DNA of 16,513 nucleotides from CAVQEK01 sp964596645 (lineage in GTDB: Bacteria > Bacteroidota > Bacteroidia > Cytophagales > Cyclobacteriaceae). The number at the start of each line of letters is the position of its first letter. The stretch's first letter is position 1. The stretch is taken from contig CAZQVB010000065.1 in the NCBI GenBank assembly GCA_964596645.1, positions 1 through 16,513 on the forward strand, in the 5' to 3' direction. The notes under the pieces were generated by a model. It made no database searches and was not told the origin of the DNA. It saw only the letters and a list, made by a program, of their open reading frames with translations. The position numbers were made by a program, and so were the translations under genes. Of the stretch, positions 6,300 to 13,320 are shown piece after piece.

Positions 6300-9200
6300 A
6301 TGAATTCAAGATTACTAAGACAAGTCATCGCTATGTCTAAACTGACATTTTCAGGCTTACTCATTCTGGGCATTTTATCCAATGTGCTTCTGGCCTCCGA
6401 CCTGCATGCCCAGCGATCTGCTAAGAGTATCGAAGACATTTATGTCTCTCTCAGCACCGACGAAAATTCCAATTCCGAACCCGGCTCAAGTCTTCATGCC
6501 ATCTTAAAGTCTATCGAGAAGCAATCGGGCTTCTACTTTGCTTTCAATGGCAAGTTGATCGATTTGAAGCAGCGCATAGAGATCAATAATAACAACCTAT
6601 CGGTGGGAGACGCCCTGAGGGCAATCGCCAAAGAAACCGATTATAAGTTTCGCCGCATCAATGGCTACATACACATCGCCAAGCGCGAATCTGTCAACGA
6701 GAAAGTGGTAGAGGAAGAAGTTATTGCGCAGGGGCCAACCATCACTGGTAGGATCGTGTCACAGGAAGACAACGAGGGCCTTCCCGGTGTAAACGTGATC
6801 GTGAAGGGTACTACTACCGGTACAGTTACTGATGTAAACGGACGCTATTCTATAGAAGTACCCACATCTGAAAGTATGTTGGTCTATAGCTCTGTAGGCT
6901 ATATTACGGAAGAAGTAATCGTTGGCAGCCGTACGGTTATCGACCTTTCTCTTACACCGGATATTACTGCTCTTGATGAAATAGTGGTTGTCGGCTATGG
7001 TACCGTAAAGAAAAGCGACCTGACCGGTTCAGTATCTAAGGTTTCTTCGGATGAGTTAGAGAAAGCGACCAATCCATCATTTGATCAGATGCTACAGGGA
7101 AGAATGGCGGGCGTAAATGTAACGCAGCAAAGTGGTGCACCTGGCGCCAATAGCAATATCCAGATCAGAGGTTTCAATAGCCTCGGAGGTTCCCAGCCCC
7201 TGTTTGTAGTGGACGGTTATCCCATAGATGTCGATCAATTCAACAATCCGGGCGGAACAGAGTGGGACGGCAACGTTCAGGCAATGAACCCGCTGGCCAT
7301 GCTCAATCCCAATGATATAGAATCCATTGAAGTATTAAAAGATGCCTCATCCACTGCCATCTACGGATCAAGAGGGGCTAACGGTGTGATCATGATCACT
7401 ACAAAGAGCGGCAAGAGGGGCACTAACAATGTCAATTATAATTATCGGTTTGAAGTCGCTGAAGTGGGTAACACCTATGATGTGCTCAATACACGTGACT
7501 ATATGGAGTATGTGAACGAATCGCTGACGAACGATGGCCTGGATCCGAAATATGAACCCGCCAAGCTTGATTCACTAGTTCAGGCAAACCCCACCACAAA
7601 CTGGCAAGACATTATCTACAGGACGGCACAAACGCACAACCATGCGTTGAGTTTTACAGGAGCCGATGATGTAAACAGGTACAATTTATCACTGAACTAT
7701 CTTGATCAGGAGGGTGTGATCATCAATTCGGACTTTCAACGATTTACCATTCGGTTGAATGCTTCCAGACATATTAATAAAAAACTCGAAATAGGTACGA
7801 ACTCAAATTACACCTATACCCAATCTACTGCGGCCGCACACTCATTTGCCAATGGAAATCCTGGCGGTAGCGTGGTGATCGGAAGCATTTTTTTCCGGCC
7901 ATTGGATCGGCCCTTTTCTTCTGACCAAGATCCGGAAGACGTAGTAGAAGGAAACCCCGTGGTTGTTGCCAATAACCGGCTGGATGATTCACAGATTCAA
8001 AACTTCTATTCCTCTTTGTACGCCAATCTGGAACTGGCTGAGGGACTTGTTTTCCGATTTAATGGTGGCGTTAATTCCTTACTTTCTACAAGAGATCAGT
8101 ACCAACCAAGGCTTACATTTTTCGGTAATTTGAATAACGGTTATGCCTCCAGGTCTTTTGTGAGAAGGATGAATTATTTGTCTGAATTTACCTTAAGATA
8201 TGATAAGTCCTTTAACAAGATCCATAGAATAAATGCAGTGGGAGGATATACCTGGCAGGAGTGGTTTGCTAATTCCCAGTTAATGACTGCTGGCAATTTT
8301 ATTAATGATAATTTAGGGTACGAGCGAATGGGTGCTGCGGGTACGGTATTTATACCTCAAACTACACGTACAGATTGGGCACTGGCTTCCTTCTTAGGCC
8401 GTGTCAATTACTCTTTAATGAATCGATATCTTTTCACTTTTACCGGCCGTTATGACGGATCCACACGTCTGGGAGAAGGTAATAAGTGGGACTTTTTCCC
8501 CTCATTTGCTCTCGGGTGGAACCTGCACAATGAAGCCTTTATGAAACCTGTAGAAGTCATTTCTAATTTAAAAATCAGGGCAAGCTATGGGCTTTCAGGT
8601 AATCAGTCTATAGCTCCAAATCAGCTTGTACAATCTTTCTACCCTTTTCAATATCCCATTAATGGGGTTGGTGTAACCGGTTTAACAGTACAATCAGATT
8701 ATTGGAATGGTGGTGCACTGGCCAACCCGGACCTGTTTTGGGAAACAACGAAACAGTTTGATATAGGAGCAGATGTGGGGCTGTTTGATGACCGCCTTAC
8801 GTTTGCTTTTGATTATTTTGAAAAAGAGACGACTAATTTGTTGCTGAATTTAAATGTGCCAATTTCAACAGGGTTTGGTACCTATCCTACAAATGCCGGA
8901 ACCATTCAGAATAAAGGCTGGGAGTTTGAATTAGGCGCGCGCCTAATTCAGGAAGGCGATTTCAAGTGGAATTTTTCAGGAAACATTTCTCATGTCCAAA
9001 ACAAGTTGGTCGAATTGGGTCCACTTCAGGAAACCTTTGGGCGGAATTATCTCACTGCTGGAAACATATCTTCCAATAGCCCAATTCATATAGCCAGAGT
9101 AGGTGAACCCGTGGGCATGTTTTATGGGTATGAGATCTCTGGTGTTTTTCAAAATCAGGAGCAAGTGCAGAACTATACAACCAATGATGGAAGCCAAATC

Positions 9201-9839
9201 ATGCCTTCTGCCATGCCTGGGGATTTTATCTATGTAGATCAATTGACCGAAGATACCGATGGTGATGGAGTGGCAGATGCCGGCGATGGGGTTATCAATA
9301 ACTTTGACCGTACGATCATAGGAAATCCTTATCCAGACTTTTTCTTTGGTATTACCAATTCATTTAGTTACAAAGGCTTTAGCCTGGATGCAACCATCAA
9401 CGGAAGTATTGGCAATGATATAGTCAATCTTAACCTTTATGCGCTGGACGACCCCAATAGCTCGTCCAACTGGAACATAAGCCAGGAAGCTTATGACAAT
9501 GCGTGGAGGGGTGAAGGAACGTCTAATTACTTCCAAAGAGCACGCTCTGCGGGTGGAGTCATAAGCGACGGAAGGATCACCAATCGGTTGGTAGAAGATG
9601 GCTCTTTCGTACGTTTAAACAACTTGATGCTGTCTTATGATTTCAATGTGAAAAATCTTAAGGCTATAAAGGGAGCGAGACTATTTATTGGCGGCCGCAA
9701 CCTGATAACCATAACAGACTACTCTGGCTACGATCCTGAAGTGAGTGGAATGGGAAGTGATGCGTTAAACAGTGCAGTTGATTGGGGTACTTATCCCATG
9801 CCTAGGACCTATTATGCAGGTGTAAATTTCCAATTTTAA
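6300..9839 (+). CDS. SusC/RagA-type TonB-dependent outer-membrane importer with STN domain
   Basis: Energy-dependent outer-membrane channel for oligosaccharides, working with the SusD lipoprotein. ATG 6300 is chosen over the upstream TTG at 6216 because it puts the signal peptide (MNSRLLRQVIAMSK to LHAQ, residues 1-38) at the N-terminus; the protein is then 1179 residues. Domain order: STN at about 59-127 (SLHAILKSIEKQSGFYFAF), carboxypeptidase-regulatory-like domain at about 148-220 (ITGRIVSQEDNEGLPGVNV), TonB box DEIVVVGYGT at 226-235, plug with QGRMAGVNVTQQSGAPG and the SusC signature SRGANGVIMITTKSGK near 357-372, then the beta-barrel to a terminal aromatic, VNFQF. The STN domain marks it as a signal-transducing transporter paired with the FecR/ECF genes just upstream. 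The SusD start is one base after its stop. No frameshift or missing part is seen. Confidence 0.97.
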   Translation: MNSRLLRQVIAMSKLTFSGLLILGILSNVLLASDLHAQRSAKSIEDIYVSLSTDENSNSEPGSSLHAILKSIEKQSGFYFAFNGKLIDLKQRIEINNNNLSVGDALRAIAKETDYKFRRINGYIHIAKRESVNEKVVEEEVIAQGPTITGRIVSQEDNEGLPGVNVIVKGTTTGTVTDVNGRYSIEVPTSESMLVYSSVGYITEEVIVGSRTVIDLSLTPDITALDEIVVVGYGTVKKSDLTGSVSKVSSDELEKATNPSFDQMLQGRMAGVNVTQQSGAPGANSNIQIRGFNSLGGSQPLFVVDGYPIDVDQFNNPGGTEWDGNVQAMNPLAMLNPNDIESIEVLKDASSTAIYGSRGANGVIMITTKSGKRGTNNVNYNYRFEVAEVGNTYDVLNTRDYMEYVNESLTNDGLDPKYEPAKLDSLVQANPTTNWQDIIYRTAQTHNHALSFTGADDVNRYNLSLNYLDQEGVIINSDFQRFTIRLNASRHINKKLEIGTNSNYTYTQSTAAAHSFANGNPGGSVVIGSIFFRPLDRPFSSDQDPEDVVEGNPVVVANNRLDDSQIQNFYSSLYANLELAEGLVFRFNGGVNSLLSTRDQYQPRLTFFGNLNNGYASRSFVRRMNYLSEFTLRYDKSFNKIHRINAVGGYTWQEWFANSQLMTAGNFINDNLGYERMGAAGTVFIPQTTRTDWALASFLGRVNYSLMNRYLFTFTGRYDGSTRLGEGNKWDFFPSFALGWNLHNEAFMKPVEVISNLKIRASYGLSGNQSIAPNQLVQSFYPFQYPINGVGVTGLTVQSDYWNGGALANPDLFWETTKQFDIGADVGLFDDRLTFAFDYFEKETTNLLLNLNVPISTGFGTYPTNAGTIQNKGWEFELGARLIQEGDFKWNFSGNISHVQNKLVELGPLQETFGRNYLTAGNISSNSPIHIARVGEPVGMFYGYEISGVFQNQEQVQNYTTNDGSQIMPSAMPGDFIYVDQLTEDTDGDGVADAGDGVINNFDRTIIGNPYPDFFFGITNSFSYKGFSLDATINGSIGNDIVNLNLYALDDPNSSSNWNISQEAYDNAWRGEGTSNYFQRARSAGGVISDGRITNRLVEDGSFVRLNNLMLSYDFNVKNLKAIKGARLFIGGRNLITITDYSGYDPEVSGMGSDALNSAVDWGTYPMPRTYYAGVNFQF

Positions 9840-9840
9840 A

Positions 9841-11481
9841 ATGAGCAAAGACATGAAAAAGATAATCGCTTTACTATTTGTTATCGTAAGCCTGGTCATT
9901 TCCTCCTGTGAACTTGAGGAAAACATATATGACAAATACACCCCTGAGACTTTATTCAATAATGAAGCAGGACTTCGAGCAGGTGTAATTGGAGGATATT
10001 CATACCTGAGGCATTTCCGTAATTATAAGAACAACTCATGGTGGCTCCCCGTCTTAGGTCATGATTTGATTTTCCCGATTCAAGGTGGTGTATACTTTCC
10101 TTCTACGGACAAGTCATTGCTGGATTCCAATAACGATGCTATTCAAAATCCTTGGTCTACGACTTATCAAATGATCAATCAGGCAAACCTCATACTGTAT
10201 TATGGTCCGGATATCAATATGAATGAAGAAGTAAAAGAAGAATACCTTGGCCATGCATATTTCTTGAGAGCATTTGGATTATTGGATTTATATCGTCGTC
10301 ATGGTGGGATTGTGTTACCCCTTGAAGCAACTGTCGATGCCACAAATCTCAATAAACCCATTTCTTCTGCCGAAGAGACACTGGCACAGATTATCAATGA
10401 TTTTACTGAAGCATCAAAGCGACTGCCATTATATCAGGATCAAAGTGTAAGTAATAGTGGCCTTGCAACTAAGGGAGCTGCTGATGGTTTCCTTGGTCTG
10501 GCTTATTTGTATGACGGACAATATCAAATGGCCATCAATAAATTCGATGAAATTATTAACAGTGGCCAATACAGGTTGGTAGATTGGGACGTGCTTTGGG
10601 ATGTAACCAAGGAAAAGGAAGCTTATAATGAAGTGCTCTTTGGAATACAATTTATCAACGATCCCAATGCTTCTGCTGTCACTGCTTTGGGTAGTGATCT
10701 TCCTTCCCGCTTCATATGGAATAACGATCCGCGCTCAAGAGGCGCGGGTACATTTAGGGTTCAGCGCTGGTTTTATAAATATGCCACCACCGGCGAATAT
10801 GAAGGCGATTACCGGTCTGAAATGGCTATGGAGACAACTATTCCCAATAAGAATAATGCAAATAATCCATTGAAAACCTGGCCGGAACCTGACGCATGGG
10901 GCGGTGGTGCTGCATCGAACAACACATCCGGGTATCCGTTCCTAAGTGGAAAATTCATTGATGAAAGTCAACAGGACGATTTGAGGAATAAAAACAATGA
11001 CTATTTCTTCTTACGATTATCTGAGATTTATTTGCTTAAGGCAGAGGCACTCAACGAGTTAAATGGTCCTACCCAGGAAGTGGTCGATCTCTTTAATAAG
11101 GTGAGGGAACGAGCCAGAAGAGCTGACGGAACTGAGAGAACATTTCCCGAAAACCTTGAACTGTCCGACGTACCGACAAAAGACGATTTTCGCCTGGCAC
11201 TGGTGAACGAAAAGGCAGTCGAGTTTGTGGGTGAAGGAGTACGTTGGTTTGATTTGCGTCGTATAAAAAGAGACAACGGACAGACCATGTACCAATACAT
11301 ACTTGAGACCTGGCTTCCCAATTATGAATTTGGTCCAAACAGTGCCATATACAATGGCGTACCTGCCCTGGCCAAAAAAGCATTTGTATTCAGGGAAAGG
11401 GATCTTTGGATGCCAATTCCTGCATCAGAGTTCATCAATAACCCAGCAGTGACCGCAGCAGACCAACGACCTGGTTGGTAA
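9841..11481 (+). CDS. SusD/RagB-type glycan-binding lipoprotein
   Basis: Surface lipoprotein of 546 residues that caps SusC and binds glycan. The N-terminus MSKDMKKIIALLFVIV leads to a lipobox VISSC with cysteine 23, followed by acidic ELEEN, which resembles the lipoprotein export signal for surface display. Family landmarks are the early YTPETLFNNEAGLRAGVIGG segment, the helical GHAYFLRAFGLLDLYRRHGG, and the C-terminal part with LRLSEIYLLKAEALNE, FNKVRERARRA, and VEFVGEGVRWFDLRRIKR, ending in ADQRPGW. Two possible starts are ATG 9841 and ATG 9853; the first is one base after the SusC stop and fits translational coupling. The gene is followed by a strong hairpin, so SusC/SusD message probably ends or is processed there, giving more of this pair than of the enzymes downstream. 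Ligand cannot be predicted from sequence. Confidence 0.96.
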   Translation: MSKDMKKIIALLFVIVSLVISSCELEENIYDKYTPETLFNNEAGLRAGVIGGYSYLRHFRNYKNNSWWLPVLGHDLIFPIQGGVYFPSTDKSLLDSNNDAIQNPWSTTYQMINQANLILYYGPDINMNEEVKEEYLGHAYFLRAFGLLDLYRRHGGIVLPLEATVDATNLNKPISSAEETLAQIINDFTEASKRLPLYQDQSVSNSGLATKGAADGFLGLAYLYDGQYQMAINKFDEIINSGQYRLVDWDVLWDVTKEKEAYNEVLFGIQFINDPNASAVTALGSDLPSRFIWNNDPRSRGAGTFRVQRWFYKYATTGEYEGDYRSEMAMETTIPNKNNANNPLKTWPEPDAWGGGAASNNTSGYPFLSGKFIDESQQDDLRNKNNDYFFLRLSEIYLLKAEALNELNGPTQEVVDLFNKVRERARRADGTERTFPENLELSDVPTKDDFRLALVNEKAVEFVGEGVRWFDLRRIKRDNGQTMYQYILETWLPNYEFGPNSAIYNGVPALAKKAFVFRERDLWMPIPASEFINNPAVTAADQRPGW

Positions 11482-11488
11482 TCAAAAG

Positions 11489-11527
11489 ATAAGCTCTATA
11501 CCGGTCGCTGGCAGGTATAGAGCTTAT
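11489..11527 (+). terminator. strong intergenic hairpin after susD (terminator or processing site)
   Basis: Perfect 14-base inverted repeat: ATAAGCTCTATACC at 11489-11502 and GGTATAGAGCTTAT at 11514-11527, with an 11-base loop, starting 7 bases after the susD stop. Only a short T run (ATTTC) follows, so it could be a leaky terminator or an mRNA-stabilising stem that sets SusCD expression above that of the enzymes. Confidence 0.8.
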
Positions 11528-11571
11528 TTCACACCTTAATTTGCCATTGTTACAAAGGAATAAACTTTACT

Positions 11572-13224
11572 ATGTTTTCAAAGCGGATGATAATAGGAGC
11601 TGTGTTGTTGTTCATCTTATTTTCCTGTGAAAAAAACGATCAGGAAATTGATAACTCTGACAACGATCCACCAAAACTTCAAACAATCACAGTGCATAAC
11701 ACAATTATGCACCAGATAGATGAAAACATCATGGGCCAGTTTTTAGAGCGGCCTAGTTGGGGTGGAGAAAAGGGACCTGAAGGAGCATTAATACCAGGAA
11801 CAAACCAATTACAGCCGGCGGTATTAGATTCCCTCAAAACCATATTTGTTCCTGTAATGCGCTTTCCGGGTGGCACAGATGTAGAGATCATGGACTGGAC
11901 GGATATGATCAGTAATGCTCCCGGTCGGCAAAGTTCTGATAGACCGGTAAGTACGGGTGTGAGAGGTGATGAAATCACGAATAACTTTGGTTGGGACGAG
12001 TATTATGAATTGGCGAAAGAATTAGGCAGTGAAACAGTAATGGTACTCAACCTTACTGATGCCATGGAAAATCCGGATAAAGCAGACGAGTATGCACTAC
12101 ACAATGTAGGTCTGCTTGCCTATTGCAATGCCAGGCCTGGTCAACCCCTGCCGACTGGTATGCCTGACTGGGCAGCAGTGCGCAAAGCCAATGGCTACAC
12201 TGAGCCTTTTAATTTTGAATATGTGCAAATAGGCAATGAACTATGGCTCAATAGATATAGCAACATTAACAACGCAGAGAACTTTGTAATAAATGTTGAA
12301 AAATATGTAGACCTGATTGAAGCTATAGATCCTAATGTGAAAGTTATAGCAGATTGTTGGAACGACAATATATATAGCGCCATACAATCAAGATTAGGCG
12401 ACAGAATAGATTATCTTACTTACCATGTGTATAAGCCGTGGGAGATCAAAGAGATAAAAAGGAACGGCAGCATAGTGGATGGAAAGACTGTGCCACCGGA
12501 AGATATCTGGCAGGCAATGGTTGCACCATTATCTTGTAATGACGAGGGCCAGGTATATGAAGTGCATAAACCTATTGATCTTATAAGATCTAATGGGAGC
12601 AACTATAAAGCGGCCATCACAGAGTGGAATTGGAATGGCTGGTTTTCTACGCCTGTGTCTGTGAACCCAAAGATGGCACATGGAATAGGAGCTGCCAATT
12701 TTATACATAATCTTTTTCGGCAAGCCGATGTAGTAGCTCTGGCCAATCAAAGTTTGTTGGTGGGTACTTCCTGGGGTATTACAGGTCTCAGAGCAGATGC
12801 AACTGCTGCTCAACTGCCTGAATTTTTACCGCAGGGTATGGCGGCAAGGTTTTATGCCAATCACCTTGGACACAGCTTTCATTCCATTAGTCTTGAAAAC
12901 CTGGAGTTTTACAACCAACCATATGAATTGCAAGGTATAAAGCCAAATAGCAAAGTGGCCTATCTGGATGCCGTAGCTACCAGTGATAATGATATGTTGT
13001 TCGTACATATTATTAATAGGTCATTCAATGATAATCAGCAAGCCACTATTGACCTTTCTGAATTTAATCCTGGGGATGTTGTTACAGTGAAACGATTACG
13101 CACAGATGAGACTAATCTGGATACGGGCTATATCACTACGGAAGAATTTGAAATTTCCGGAAATGACTTGGCAATAGAATTCCCGCCCCGATCAATCACC
13201 TTGTTGAAGGTTTCAATGAATTAA
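11572..13224 (+). CDS. GH51-like alpha-L-arabinofuranosidase, lipoprotein
   Basis: A 550-residue clan GH-A glycoside hydrolase most like GH51 alpha-L-arabinofuranosidases, which remove arabinose side chains. Signal peptide residues 1-18 end in a lipobox ILFSC with cysteine 19 followed by EKNDQE, so it is membrane-attached and perhaps surface-exposed. GH51-type landmarks in order: MGQFLERP (54-61), PVMRFPGGTDVEI (94-106), NNFGWDEYYELAKELGSE (137-154), VQIGNELW (218-225) with the acid/base candidate E223, YLTYHVYKPW (281-290), and AITEWNWNGW (348-357) with nucleophile candidate E351. The last 80 residues look like the usual beta-sandwich. The IYGGI stretch common in GH51 is replaced by SWGGEKGPEGALI, so it is a distant member or a neighbouring family, and the sugar specificity may differ. 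Start ATG 11572 has a weak AAAGGA 12 bases upstream. It follows the susD hairpin by 44 bases. Confidence 0.8.
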   Translation: MFSKRMIIGAVLLFILFSCEKNDQEIDNSDNDPPKLQTITVHNTIMHQIDENIMGQFLERPSWGGEKGPEGALIPGTNQLQPAVLDSLKTIFVPVMRFPGGTDVEIMDWTDMISNAPGRQSSDRPVSTGVRGDEITNNFGWDEYYELAKELGSETVMVLNLTDAMENPDKADEYALHNVGLLAYCNARPGQPLPTGMPDWAAVRKANGYTEPFNFEYVQIGNELWLNRYSNINNAENFVINVEKYVDLIEAIDPNVKVIADCWNDNIYSAIQSRLGDRIDYLTYHVYKPWEIKEIKRNGSIVDGKTVPPEDIWQAMVAPLSCNDEGQVYEVHKPIDLIRSNGSNYKAAITEWNWNGWFSTPVSVNPKMAHGIGAANFIHNLFRQADVVALANQSLLVGTSWGITGLRADATAAQLPEFLPQGMAARFYANHLGHSFHSISLENLEFYNQPYELQGIKPNSKVAYLDAVATSDNDMLFVHIINRSFNDNQQATIDLSEFNPGDVVTVKRLRTDETNLDTGYITTEEFEISGNDLAIEFPPRSITLLKVSMN

Positions 13225-13242
13225 TTGAGTTTAAAAACTCAA
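13225..13242 (+). repeat. short inverted repeat between the two glycosidase genes
   Basis: TTGAGTTT-AA-AAACTCAA directly abuts the stop codon of the GH51-like gene. As RNA it would make a weak AU-rich stem of about 7 pairs. The core TTTAAAAACT recurs at 16035-16044, just before the second GH10-type gene, so it may be part of a conserved 5' leader of the two paralogues. Confidence 0.45.
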
Positions 13243-13320
13243 AATAATTCATGGTATGAATACATGAAAGACTATTTGTATGTAGCGTACAATCGTTTTA
13301 TAAGCTTTGAACACCCACAA

